Source: Bryobacteraceae bacterium | GTDB lineage: Bacteria; Acidobacteriota; Terriglobia; Bryobacterales; Bryobacteraceae | Length of the DNA stretch: 45,045 bases | Direction: 5' to 3' | NCBI GenBank assembly: GCA_025928545.1 | Contig: JAICJH010000053.1 | Span: 1 to 45,045 of the forward strand | In this document: one piece after another, positions 10,128 to 18,876 of the stretch | How positions within the stretch are numbered: position 1 is the first letter of the stretch | Layout: every line of letters begins with the position of its first letter | Position numbers and translations under genes: made by a program | Notes under the pieces: generated by a model | Seen by the model: only the letters and a program-made list of their open reading frames with translations | The model's database searches: none | What the model was told of the DNA's origin: nothing

Positions 10128-10691
10128 TCAGCGCTCTTCCCCTGAGTTGCGGGGATCGATATGGCCAACGGTCTTGAGCAGGAAGTAGAGGCGTTCCACC
10201 TCTTCCTCGTCTTCCGGTCGAAGCACGCGTGGACGAGCCTGCGTCAACTGCCGTGCGTCGGTCATTCCCAGCATCTCGCCCCAGTACTGGCGATAGGGAA
10301 TCCCGTCGATCATCGCGGCGGTTGCCATCTGACGGATCGTCCGCAGCACGTGCTTGCAGCAGTCGACTTCGCCCGGATAGATGATGGTGACCGTCTCGTC
10401 GTCGAACAGAGTCAGCTTGACCACAAGCGGGGAGATCCAGCCCGTGCGGTCCACCCGCTGGATGTCCTGCCACGGCACCACGCGCTTGCCGATCTCGATG
10501 TGCGCGTCGTAAACCCGGATCGCGGGCCTGAAGGCCAGAGCGAGCAACAGGGCTGAGGTGAGAAGGAAGAGGACGGCAGGGAACAGCAGGCCGCGCGTAA
10601 GGGTCAGACCCAGCCACGTCGAGAAGCCAGCGAGCACGAACGCCGCCGCTCCGAACGAAATGTAGTGGCGAGCTGGGACAAAACGGGTCAT
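10128..10691 (-). CDS. Hypothetical membrane protein with two N-terminal helices
   Basis: A 187-residue protein with two adjacent hydrophobic segments (about residues 9-30 and 34-54) forming a hairpin. A cytoplasmic domain follows that starts 'FRPAIRVYDAHIEIGKRVVPW' and contains 'DIQRVDRT..ISPLVVKLTLFDDETVTIIYPG', a layout seen in bacterial PH-domain/YdbS-like and PhoI-like membrane proteins. I cannot assign a function. ATG 10691 has AGGAAA just upstream. It lies 14 bases downstream of the pgsA stop and just before the YdcF-like gene, so the three are probably one operon acting on the envelope. Confidence 0.65.
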   Translation of the reverse strand: MTRFVPARHYISFGAAAFVLAGFSTWLGLTLTRGLLFPAVLFLLTSALLLALAFRPAIRVYDAHIEIGKRVVPWQDIQRVDRTGWISPLVVKLTLFDDETVTIIYPGEVDCCKHVLRTIRQMATAAMIDGIPYRQYWGEMLGMTDARQLTQARPRVLRPEDEEEVERLYFLLKTVGHIDPRNSGEER

Positions 10692-10705
10692 TTTCCTGCC
10701 TGTTA

Positions 10706-11275
10706 TTAGACTACTCTCCCGTCACCGTCGGTGCAAGCCCTTCGCCAGAATCCGACGCCCCGGCGCGTATAGTCGGCTGCACTGACGGCTGCGAGGAACA
10801 CCACAACCCAGATCAACTGGTCGGCGATCCAGCCGAACGTCGGGTTGGCATAAGCCCGGGCCGCCATGATGCCAACGGCGGTCATGATCTGGATGAACGT
10901 GCTGGCCTTCCCCCACACGCTGGGCTGAAGTTCACGGAACCGCGTGAAGCGAAGGGCGATTCCCGAAAGGAGCAGGATCCACAGGTCGCGAGCAAAGACC
11001 ACCGCCACCACCCACGCCGGGATCGCGTGCCCAAGCATCAGCCCGACATAGATGCTGCTGAGCAGTAGCTTGTCGGCGATCGGGTCCAGATACTGGCCTA
11101 CCCTGGAGACCGACTGGAAGCGGCGGGCAATGAAGCCGTCCAGCGTGTCGGTGAAGGCGGCAGCGCCAAAGGTCCAGCCGGCGATCATGTACTCCCCATG
11201 TGCCAGCTCCACCAGGATGTAGGGCGTCATGGCAACCCGAAGGAGCGTGAACAGGTTGGGTATCGTGAGCCACAT
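10706..11275 (-). CDS. pgsA: CDP-alcohol phosphatidyltransferase, PgsA-type
   Basis: A 189-residue integral membrane enzyme with the complete CDP-alcohol phosphotransferase motif D-G-x2-A-R-x8-G-x3-D-x3-D (DTLDGFIARRF, then GQYLDPIADK). It opens with 'MWLTIPNLFTLLRVAMTPYI', typical of phosphatidylglycerophosphate synthase, and has about five hydrophobic segments. The expected reaction joins CDP-diacylglycerol and glycerol-3-phosphate to make phosphatidylglycerophosphate. Other alcohol acceptors (for example in cardiolipin synthesis) cannot be excluded. The frame extends upstream to 11449, but the extra residues are unlike the family, so ATG 11275 is chosen. Confidence 0.85.
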   Translation of the reverse strand: MWLTIPNLFTLLRVAMTPYILVELAHGEYMIAGWTFGAAAFTDTLDGFIARRFQSVSRVGQYLDPIADKLLLSSIYVGLMLGHAIPAWVVAVVFARDLWILLLSGIALRFTRFRELQPSVWGKASTFIQIMTAVGIMAARAYANPTFGWIADQLIWVVVFLAAVSAADYTRRGVGFWRRACTDGDGRVV

Positions 11276-11774
11276 GCCGGAGTTCACATGATACTGCGCA
11301 TGCTTAACTGAAGATGGTGGGTTTCGCACTTTGGATAGACCAACCGGCAGGGTTGGCGTGGGCGCAGGGCACCCATGAATATCGGCCGCTGGGGACCGCC
11401 GTCGTTTCCCGGAACGACCAGTTCCGCCCCCGCGACTTCCGTCAGACACGCAAGCGCCCGAAGCATCTGGAACAGGCGTTCGCGGGTTTCTATGGATCGC
11501 TTGAAGAGGTGAACATCACCCTGCGGTCACACCCGCGCGCACGCCTTGCCTGGACTCCCGGACATCTCCGCTGAACTGTAATGGTTCACCCAAAACCGCA
11601 GCCCACAGCAATACTTACCATCATTTACGGGCGATGAGTCCGTTTTGGTTTAGACTTCGATCATAGGGGTTGAGCGCTCAATAGAGTCAGCTCTCTCTTT
11701 CAGCCAGATACAGGTTGTAATCGCTCCTGCCACCGTGAGGCGGCAGATTAGTCACTATCGCTATCTACAAATCC
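11276..11774. other. Long intergenic region upstream of the TonB-dependent receptor
   Basis: About 500 bases lie between divergent genes. Frames on both strands (11314-11574 plus, 11284-11466 minus) lack a recognisable family, and I treat them as chance. The last 150 bases are relatively AT-rich and should hold the receptor promoter. A perfect 12-base palindrome lies at 11670-11681, and a short inverted repeat (CTGCC...GGCAG) at 11727-11746, 28 bases before the start codon. This may be an untranslated leader with regulatory structure. Confidence 0.5.
11670..11681. promoter_or_regulatory. Perfect 12-bp palindrome, possible operator
   Basis: TTGAGCGCTCAA reads the same on both strands and sits 94 bases before the receptor start codon, in the AT-richer part of the leader. 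Its size and symmetry suit a dimeric regulator's half-sites, but no regulator is encoded next to it and a 12-base palindrome can occur by chance. Confidence 0.3.
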
Positions 11775-14700
11775 ATGTTCAAACTATCTATTAGTAAAAC
11801 AAGCAGTTGCATCGCTTTGATGGCGTTCGCATTGCTTTCCGCAGGGCAATTGGCGGCGCAGAGCACCGGCACACTCAAAGGCATCGTCACCGATCCTTCG
11901 GCAGCCGTTGTGCCGAATGCGGAAGTCCATATCACAGGTTCGGGCCAGACCCGCGATGAGAAGACCGACGGCAAGGGCCAGTACTCCTCCACTCTGCCAA
12001 CGGGACAGTACACCGTTCGCGTGACCGCGCCCGGATTCGTCTCCACCACCAAACAGAACGTTGCAGTTTCCGCCGGTCAGGCCAGCGCTCTCGATATCGC
12101 GCTCGACATTCTCGCGGCGGCCTCCCAGGTCGATGTTTCGGCGACAGGCGATGCGGCGGTTGCAGTAGATCCTTCTCAGAACGCCAGCGCTCTCGTGCTG
12201 TCTACCTCCGATCTGAATGCGCTTCCCGACGATCCCGACGATCTCGCCTCGCAGCTCAGTTCAATGGCGGGACCTTCCGCCGGTCCGAACGGCGCGCAGA
12301 TCTTCGTTGACGGCTTCAGTGGCGGCCAGTTGCCCCCGAAGAGCTCCATCCGTGAAATCCGCATCAATTCCAACCCGTTCGCTTCCGAATTCGACAGCCC
12401 CGGTTTTGGCCGTATTCAGGTGTTCACGCGGCCCGGCACGGACAACTACCATGCCAGCGCCTTCTTCATTTATGGCGACCACAATCTGGACACGCGCAAT
12501 CCATTCGTCCGGGGAGACATGCCCAACTACGATAACCGCCAGATTTCCGGTAACGTGAGCGGACCACTCGGCAAGAAAATTTCCTGGTTCCTCGATCTCA
12601 GTCAGCGCAACTTCAATACGGCGCAGCTCATCAACGCCGAGATCCTCGGACCGGCGCCGTCATACACGCCCATCTCCTACAACGCAACTTTTCCGACGCC
12701 ATCGAAGAACTACCAGATCAATCCTCGTCTGGACTACGCGATCAACAACAACAACACCCTCGTATTGCGGTATGCGCGCAGCAGCGGCTCCAGCGAAAAC
12801 GGCGTCGGCAATTACAACCTCGAATCGCAGGTCAACCACGGTGCGAACAAGTTCACGACAGTGCAGGCGACCGAGACAATGGTGATCGGCACCAGGTCGG
12901 TTAACGAAATCCTCTTCCAGATGAACGATCAGCGGCAGAACACTTCGGCTGCCGGCTTTGCCGGTCCGACGATCAGCGTCGCAAGCGCCTTCACCTCCGG
13001 TGGCAGCACGGCCGCGAACTTCAATCGCAACCGGAACTATGAATTGCAGGAATCGAATACGATGACGTTCGGCCGGCATACGGTCAAGTTCGGGACTCGC
13101 CTCCGCAGGTACGAACTGAACACGCAATCCACTTCGAATTTCAACGGCACCTATACTTTCACGACGCCGCAGAATGCGTCCTCAGTGCCTTGCCTGGCCA
13201 GTTATACGAATCCGAGCTCGATCAACGTCTATCAGCAGACGAAGATCATGCTCGACCAGGGCATTCCGATTTCGACCATCCTGGCGCAGGGCTGTGGACC
13301 GACTTCCTATCGATTAAACGCCGGACCCACGCAGTTCGGCAAAGACCAGAATGACGCCGCCGTTTTCGCGCAGGACGACTGGCGGGTGAAACCGAATTTC
13401 ACACTGAGCGCCGGCCTGCGTTTCGAGTCACAGTCGAATGTGGCCGACGGCACCGATTTTGCGCCCCGTCTTTCTGCATCATGGGCACCCGGCGGCAAAC
13501 CCGGCAAGGCAAGCAAGACCGTCTTCCGCGGCGGCGTTGGCATGTTCTACAGCCGGTTCGGAGTCAACAGCGTGTTGAACACTGTTCGCTACAACGGCAG
13601 CGGCCAGCAGAATTACGACATCAACATCTCCTCCGGCACGCAGGCCGCGAAAGACGCCCTCGCTTACTTCGCAACGCCAAGCGGCATGCCGCCGCTGAGC
13701 CTGCTGGCGACGTCTACACAGTCGATCTATCAACTCGACGCGAACCTGAGGAGCGCTTACATGATTCAGTCGGCATTCTCGATTGAGCGATCGCTGCCGG
13801 GACGCACGACGCTGACGATCAACGCGACCGATTCGCGCGGCGTACACGATATGCGCCAGCGGCAGATCAACGCTCCGCTTCCTGGTACGTACAATCTGGC
13901 GACGGGTTCGGGGGGCGTGCTGCCCTACCCAGGCAAGGGCTACATCTATCTCTACGAAGACTCGGGACTCTACAAGCAGCTGCAGATCATCACGAGCATG
14001 AATACGCGGCTGAACAGCCACGTTTCGCTCAACGGATATTACGCGTGGTCCAACTACCACTCGAACACGGACGGCATGCTGACCGATCAGTACAATGCCT
14101 CACAGGACTGGGGTCGTGAAGCGGCACCCGCGAACCGCATTAACCTGTTCGGTACGCTCGGCCTGCCTTATGGCTGGACGGCTTCTCCGATTCTGCAGAT
14201 CAATTCGGCTTCACGTTTCAACATCACGTCGGGCTACGATTACAACGGTGATGGCGTCAACTCCGATCGTCCTTCGTTCGCTGCGGCGGGCGCGGCCTGC
14301 GGCGGCAATATCAAGTGCACGGCGTTCGGCAACTTCAACATTGCTCCGGGCGCGGGCGCTACGCTGATTCCGATCAACTACGCCGATGGTCCCGGTCAGT
14401 GGCGCGTTGACATGCGCCTGAGCCGGACTTTCGGCTGGGGCGAGAAGAAGGGTTCCGGCGGTGGTCCGCAAGGCGGTGGCGGCGGAATGGGCGGTCCCGG
14501 CGGTGGGATGGGCGGTCCGGGCGGCGGTGGTGAACATGGCGGCGGTGACCGTGGTGGCGGTGGTGGACGCGGTGGCGGCTTCGGCGGCGGTGGTTTCGGT
14601 GGTGGCTTTGGCACGGTCGGCGGCGGAGCTCACAAGTACAGTCTGGGACTGACGGTGGCCGCAACCAACCTGTTCAACCACGTCAACCTGGCGAATCCGA

Positions 14701-14825
14701 TCGGAAGCCTGAACTCTCCCTTCTTCGGACAGTCCATCAACTCGGTCAGCTCTGGTCAGGGACTGGGCGGCGGCGGGGTCACCGGTAATCGCCGACTTCA
14801 GATCACGCTTCGCTTCACGTACTAA
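11775..14825 (+). CDS. TonB-dependent receptor with carboxypeptidase-like regulatory domain (Oar-like)
   Basis: A 1016-residue outer-membrane protein. A signal peptide (residues 1-29, ending LSAGQLAAQ) precedes a carboxypeptidase-regulatory-like beta-sandwich (about 32-112, TGTLKGIVTDPSAAVVPNAEV). A TonB plug follows (about 140-225; FVDGFSGGQLPPKSSIREIRI, then NPFASEFDSPGFGRIQVFT) and then a large beta-barrel ending in the aromatic RLQITLRFTY typical for outer-membrane insertion. Receptors of this class are greatly expanded in Acidobacteriota and probably import oligosaccharides, peptides or other large ligands; the substrate here is unknown. A glycine-rich insert occupies about residues 894-952. 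The start codon lacks a strong ribosome binding site. A strong terminator follows the gene, so it is probably monocistronic. Confidence 0.92.
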   Translation: MFKLSISKTSSCIALMAFALLSAGQLAAQSTGTLKGIVTDPSAAVVPNAEVHITGSGQTRDEKTDGKGQYSSTLPTGQYTVRVTAPGFVSTTKQNVAVSAGQASALDIALDILAAASQVDVSATGDAAVAVDPSQNASALVLSTSDLNALPDDPDDLASQLSSMAGPSAGPNGAQIFVDGFSGGQLPPKSSIREIRINSNPFASEFDSPGFGRIQVFTRPGTDNYHASAFFIYGDHNLDTRNPFVRGDMPNYDNRQISGNVSGPLGKKISWFLDLSQRNFNTAQLINAEILGPAPSYTPISYNATFPTPSKNYQINPRLDYAINNNNTLVLRYARSSGSSENGVGNYNLESQVNHGANKFTTVQATETMVIGTRSVNEILFQMNDQRQNTSAAGFAGPTISVASAFTSGGSTAANFNRNRNYELQESNTMTFGRHTVKFGTRLRRYELNTQSTSNFNGTYTFTTPQNASSVPCLASYTNPSSINVYQQTKIMLDQGIPISTILAQGCGPTSYRLNAGPTQFGKDQNDAAVFAQDDWRVKPNFTLSAGLRFESQSNVADGTDFAPRLSASWAPGGKPGKASKTVFRGGVGMFYSRFGVNSVLNTVRYNGSGQQNYDINISSGTQAAKDALAYFATPSGMPPLSLLATSTQSIYQLDANLRSAYMIQSAFSIERSLPGRTTLTINATDSRGVHDMRQRQINAPLPGTYNLATGSGGVLPYPGKGYIYLYEDSGLYKQLQIITSMNTRLNSHVSLNGYYAWSNYHSNTDGMLTDQYNASQDWGREAAPANRINLFGTLGLPYGWTASPILQINSASRFNITSGYDYNGDGVNSDRPSFAAAGAACGGNIKCTAFGNFNIAPGAGATLIPINYADGPGQWRVDMRLSRTFGWGEKKGSGGGPQGGGGGMGGPGGGMGGPGGGGEHGGGDRGGGGGRGGGFGGGGFGGGFGTVGGGAHKYSLGLTVAATNLFNHVNLANPIGSLNSPFFGQSINSVSSGQGLGGGGVTGNRRLQITLRFTY
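14455..14630 (+). repeat. Glycine-rich low-complexity tract inside the TonB receptor
   Basis: About 59 codons encode mainly Gly with scattered Pro, Met, Phe, Arg, Asp and His. Two perfect copies of MGGPGGG (14487-14507 and 14508-14528) show a 21-base tandem repeat with small silent changes. It falls between two predicted barrel strands (the one around MRLSRTFGW and the one around YSLGLTVAATNLF), so it would form one extended loop near the C-terminus. Confidence 0.85.
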
Positions 14826-14862
14826 GCACACACGGACGTACCGAACGGTACGCACAGTCGAG

Positions 14863-14908
14863 GACGAAACGCCCGGATCTTCACGATCGCGGGCGTTTCG
14901 TCGTTTTG
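14863..14908 (+). terminator. Rho-independent terminator after the TonB receptor
   Basis: A perfect 13-bp stem (GACGAAACGCCCG at 14863-14875 pairing with 14890-14902), a 14-base loop and a T-rich tail (GTTTTG) follow the receptor stop by 37 bases. A second small hairpin (CGTACC-GAAC-GGTACG, 14837-14852) lies just before it. The strong stem lies only about 50 bases ahead of the next gene's start. Confidence 0.82.
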
Positions 14909-14956
14909 AAACGCCGCGATATCCGCGATAATGGTAGTCAAGTGAAACCGGGGGAA

Positions 14957-17752
14957 ATGGTGGTTCGTCCATTGGTTATGCGCAAATTCGTACCGCTGCT
15001 TGTCAGCCTGGCGGCGGTGCCGGGTTTGTTCGCACAAGAAGGCCGCACCGTGTTGCGCGGCCATGTGCGGCCGGGAATCGTGGCAGCCAACGATCAGGGC
15101 CGCGTGGACGCGACGCTGGTGCTTCGGCAGATCACCGTCACGCTGCAACAGACGGCCGCACAGGAAGCCGAACTCGCGAATCTGATCGCCAGCCAGCAGG
15201 ATCCGGCATCTCCGCTATTCCATCAGTGGCTTACGCCGGAAGAATTCGGCTCACGATTTGGGCTGCCGGACACCGAGATCGCACAGGTACGCTCCTGGCT
15301 TGAAAGTCAGAAACTGACGGTAGATTCAGTGGGCCGTGGACGCACGACCATCACATTCACCGGAGCGGTGCGCGATGTGGAACGGGCGCTGAGCGCGGAG
15401 ATCCACCGTTATCGAGTGAATGGCGAGACTCACTTCGCAAATGCCGGCGAACCGACGGTGCCGGTTTCAATGGGCAGGTTCATTCGGGCCTTTCACGGTC
15501 TGGATGATTTCCACTTCCAGCCGCGAGCGATTAAAGCCGCGACTCCGGTTGTAATGGGTTCTCACTATACCTCGGTGAGCACGGGAAACCACTTTCTGGC
15601 TCCGGAAGATGTGGCGACAATCTTCGATATTGCGCCGCTCTATAACAGCGGTATCACCGGCAAGGGGCAGAAGATTGTAGTGGTCGGACAGACGCGGATC
15701 AACCTCAGCGACATCCAGCAGTTCCGCACGTATTTCAATCTGCCGACGAACGATCCGACTCTGCTGTTGGTACCAAACTCGGTCGACCCCGGTATCAGTA
15801 ACGCCGACCTGGGTGAAGCGGATTTGGATGTGGAATGGGCCGGTGCAATTGCGCGCGATGCGGCGGTGACTTACGTCTACTCAAACGATGTAGAGAAATC
15901 GCTGATGTATGCCATCGACAACAACATCGCGCCTGTCATCTCGATGAGTTATGGGCTTTGTGAGCAGCTCTCGGGGAACGCGGAATTGACGACTCTGAAC
16001 AGCTATGGGCAACAGGCCAGCGCTCAGGGTATCAGTTGGATTGCGGCCTCGGGTGATAACGGCGCCAACGATTGTTACGGCGAATCCTCCAGACCGCCCA
16101 GCGGTTTGTCGGTGGATTCGCCGGCAAGCGTGCCAACCGTTACAGCAATTGGCGGGACCACACTGACAGAAGCGGGTGGGAACTACTGGTCCGCGATTAA
16201 CAGCCCGAATCACGCCTCCGCTCTTTCATACATTCCGGAGAACGTCTGGAACGACAGCGTGGCCGACGGCTCGCCTTCATCGGGGGGCGGCGGCGCCAGC
16301 ATATTCTATACAAAGCCTGCCTGGCAGAGCGGCGCGGGTGTGCCCGCCGACGACCACCGGTACGTGCCGGATATCTCGTTACCCGCTTCGGCGGACCATG
16401 ATGCATACCTGGTTTACTCCGCCGGGGGGTTGGTGGCGTTTGGAGGAACCTCGGTAGGGGCTCCGGTGTTTAGCGGGATCGCAGGCTTGTTGAATCAGTA
16501 CCTTCAGGGCTTTCCACACCCGACAGTCGCAGGCAGCCTGAATAAGCAGCTATACAGGCTGGCTGCGACATCGCCGAACGCGTTTCACGATATTACCGTC
16601 GGTGACAATATTGTGGCCGCCTGCGCCGCTGGGAGGGTCTGCACACCCGCGCAGGTTGGCTACAGCGCAGGTCCAGGCTACGACGAGGCGACAGGATTGG
16701 GGTCCGTGGATGCGTTTAACCTTGTCACTGCATGGCCGCAGGCCGCGAGTGCCGCTAAATTGAGCGCGGCGGTGCAGGTGGTATCCAGCCTTAGCAGTCT
16801 TTCGCCGAGTGACAGTACTGTATTGACCGCGTCGGTGACAGGTTCCGGTAGCGCGGCTCCGACCGGTACCGTCACGTTTTTTACGGGTGGCAGTCCGCTG
16901 GGTTCGATGGATGTGGGTGGCTCTGGTTTGACGGTGACCGCAGCCAAACTGAGCGGCGGGCAGCAGGAAGCGAGTCTGCCATCGGGAGCCACGGTGCCGG
17001 TAATATCGCCGCAAGTCACGGCAGTGTACAACGGCGACAGCGTCTACCTGGACGGCGCCAAGGGCTCCATCACGATTACGATTCAGGCACCGGGGGCGCT
17101 GGTACTGAGCGGCATCACGAGCGCAGCTTCCTTCCAGCGAGCTTACGCACCGGGGATGGTGGTGGCGCTGTTCGGTGCGAACCTGGCGGCGAGTACGCCG
17201 GATCCCGCGCCGAGTCCGCTGCCGACCCAAATGGCGGGAACGTCGGTGACGATCAACGGAATTCCCGCGCCGCTGTACTATGTGTCGCCGACGCAGATCA
17301 ATTTGCAGATTCCGTGGGAAATACCGAAGAGTTCCACCGCGATCGTCAAAGTCAGCGCCGGCGCGCAGACGGCGACGAGCCAGGTGCCGATCTCAAAGAA
17401 CGCACCCGAGATTTTTGGCGATACAAACAACCTGCTGGTCCCCTACCAGACGACGCGTCGGGGGCAAACGGTTTTCCTTTTCGCAACCGGCGAGGGTTTG
17501 TTCACAACTCCCTCGGTCACGACGGGCGCGGTACCCGAGGGCGGAACGCTGTCGACGGCATCTTCGAATGTGCTGGTCAGGGTTGGTGGAGTTGCGGCTG
17601 AGACGACGTTTGTCGGGGAGCCTGCGTGGTCGATCGGAGTGTCGCAGGTGAACTTCACGATACCCGCAAATGCTCCGCTGGGTTCGCAGCCGGTGGTGAT
17701 GGTGGTGGGCGGGGTGGTAAGCGCGCCGGTGTACATCACGGTTGCACCCTGA
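14957..17752 (+). CDS. Secreted S53 (sedolisin/kumamolisin) peptidase with Ig-like and TIGR03437 C-terminal domains
   Basis: An exported serine-carboxyl peptidase of about 931 residues. After a signal peptide (VPLLVSLAAVPGLFAQ) come a pro-kumamolisin activation domain (roughly the first 190 residues) and an S53 catalytic domain. The catalytic Glu and Asp lie four apart in GEADLDVEWAGAIA, the oxyanion Asp in AASGDNGAND, and the nucleophile Ser in FGGTSVGAPVFSG. An Ig-like domain (PTGTVTFFTGGSPLGS) follows, and a TIGR03437 domain (LVLSGITSAASF, YVSPTQINLQIPW) closes the protein. Such enzymes degrade protein at acid pH outside the cell. ATG 14957 is chosen because GGGGGAA lies just before it; ATG 14978 and more upstream starts are possible. 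The intrinsic terminator before the gene suggests its own promoter or partial read-through. Confidence 0.9.
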   Translation: MVVRPLVMRKFVPLLVSLAAVPGLFAQEGRTVLRGHVRPGIVAANDQGRVDATLVLRQITVTLQQTAAQEAELANLIASQQDPASPLFHQWLTPEEFGSRFGLPDTEIAQVRSWLESQKLTVDSVGRGRTTITFTGAVRDVERALSAEIHRYRVNGETHFANAGEPTVPVSMGRFIRAFHGLDDFHFQPRAIKAATPVVMGSHYTSVSTGNHFLAPEDVATIFDIAPLYNSGITGKGQKIVVVGQTRINLSDIQQFRTYFNLPTNDPTLLLVPNSVDPGISNADLGEADLDVEWAGAIARDAAVTYVYSNDVEKSLMYAIDNNIAPVISMSYGLCEQLSGNAELTTLNSYGQQASAQGISWIAASGDNGANDCYGESSRPPSGLSVDSPASVPTVTAIGGTTLTEAGGNYWSAINSPNHASALSYIPENVWNDSVADGSPSSGGGGASIFYTKPAWQSGAGVPADDHRYVPDISLPASADHDAYLVYSAGGLVAFGGTSVGAPVFSGIAGLLNQYLQGFPHPTVAGSLNKQLYRLAATSPNAFHDITVGDNIVAACAAGRVCTPAQVGYSAGPGYDEATGLGSVDAFNLVTAWPQAASAAKLSAAVQVVSSLSSLSPSDSTVLTASVTGSGSAAPTGTVTFFTGGSPLGSMDVGGSGLTVTAAKLSGGQQEASLPSGATVPVISPQVTAVYNGDSVYLDGAKGSITITIQAPGALVLSGITSAASFQRAYAPGMVVALFGANLAASTPDPAPSPLPTQMAGTSVTINGIPAPLYYVSPTQINLQIPWEIPKSSTAIVKVSAGAQTATSQVPISKNAPEIFGDTNNLLVPYQTTRRGQTVFLFATGEGLFTTPSVTTGAVPEGGTLSTASSNVLVRVGGVAAETTFVGEPAWSIGVSQVNFTIPANAPLGSQPVVMVVGGVVSAPVYITVAP

Positions 17753-17805
17753 GTTGTTGGCGTTGTCATGAGAAACGGCCAGTTCTCGTGCACCGCGAGC
17801 ACCTG

Positions 17806-18687
17806 CTAATTCGGGTCCGGCTTCTCAATCCGGTCGATCACGAGTGTCTTCACTGCCGCCTTCTGCGGCTTAAACTTCAGCCCGAGCTGACTTTCTACTA
17901 TGGCTTTGTAGTCGTCCTCCGGACTAAATCGGAGCGCAAAAAGATACACTCCACCGAGACCGGTCTTGTCCAACACAGGCCGGTCTATTCCGGTCATCTG
18001 GTGATAAAGGTTCGTACGGTCATTGTTCATCCGCTCCACGTACCCTCTCATTGTGGTGATGGATGCATCGACAGCCCCTTTTGCGAACGCGGCCTGAATC
18101 GCCGCCTTCGCGGCATCCGCATCGTTGCTCTCCTTCCATTCCTGCAGCCTGGGTCCGTTCTTTCCTGCCGTCAGCGTGTATACCGGCGCTTCCCGGGTGT
18201 CATAATGCGTCACGAGGTGAAACCGTTTGCTCAGGAGTGTCCGGAGCATCAGCCTCAATTGATCTTCAGTTGCAGTCGGTTCAGTTGATTTCGCTTCGAG
18301 TTGGAACATATCGGAGTCGATCCATTGTGGCCCTCCGGAGACTTGATAGTTGTTCAAACGATAAGCCTCCAGAATGATCCGTTTGGCGGTGACACCTATC
18401 GATGGAGTTACAACTCTCCCCGTCGTAAATTGCAGATGTCCTCCATCGGGCGGAGGCAGTCCTCCGCCTGATCTATTGCCGCCCCCGCCGGATTTTGGTG
18501 CCCACAGTTTGATCGACGCCACATCGAACTCCGGTGGGAGCGGGATTGTCTTTGACTGTGCCGTCTGAACCGGCGGTGTCTTCGTCTGTAACTGGGCGAG
18601 CCCGTGAATCGCCAATCCACCCGCCATCGCGAAGGCGGACAGTGTCCACGGAATTGGGCGACGTGGGGGATACATGGCGAAGAGCAT
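17806..18687 (-). CDS. TIGR03435 family protein (Solibacter paralog family)
   Basis: A protein of about 293 residues with an N-terminal hydrophobic segment (about residues 11-29, LSAFAMAGGLAIHGLAQ) and the typical TIGR03435 body. That body shows 'FDVASIK' at the start of the mature part, 'GRVVTPSIGVTAKRIILEAY', 'LRLMLRTLLSKRFHLVTHYDTREAPVYTL', and a final 'LGLKFKPQKAAVKTLVIDRIEKP'. The family is greatly expanded in Solibacter-type acidobacteria and its function is unknown; members are often near sigma factors or BlaR-type sensors, none of which is seen here. ATG 18687 or 18675 precedes the hydrophobic segment. The frame opens further to 18867, but those residues are unlike the family. Confidence 0.85.
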   Translation of the reverse strand: MLFAMYPPRRPIPWTLSAFAMAGGLAIHGLAQLQTKTPPVQTAQSKTIPLPPEFDVASIKLWAPKSGGGGNRSGGGLPPPDGGHLQFTTGRVVTPSIGVTAKRIILEAYRLNNYQVSGGPQWIDSDMFQLEAKSTEPTATEDQLRLMLRTLLSKRFHLVTHYDTREAPVYTLTAGKNGPRLQEWKESNDADAAKAAIQAAFAKGAVDASITTMRGYVERMNNDRTNLYHQMTGIDRPVLDKTGLGGVYLFALRFSPEDDYKAIVESQLGLKFKPQKAAVKTLVIDRIEKPDPN

Positions 18688-18876
18688 AGCAATTCGCCAG
18701 CCGTGAAGGCGAACGCTCCGCCATATGGCACCTGCGAAGGATTCCGCATTTGGGCGTGTGGCATCGCTGTCACAGTTGAGCCAGAGATGCTCTGGCGTTC
18801 GGGCGCTAAGGGCGATGTGTTGTGCATGGCGGCAGTCACGGGAAATCCGGCAATCGGTTACCCACACCGGGGAAGG

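Noticed and set aside
9587..10168. TTG 10168 start for the YdcF-like gene
   Set aside because: It would overlap the upstream gene by 41 bases; GTG 10114 after that gene's stop is more plausible.
11314..11574. 86-residue frame (and a minus-strand partner at 11284-11466) in the long leader
   Set aside because: No ribosome binding site or motif; Arg/Pro-rich composition typical of chance frames in this GC range.
14211..14972. 253-residue antisense frame at the receptor's 3' end
   Set aside because: Caused by the Gly-rich coding tract read backwards (Thr/Ala/Pro repeats).
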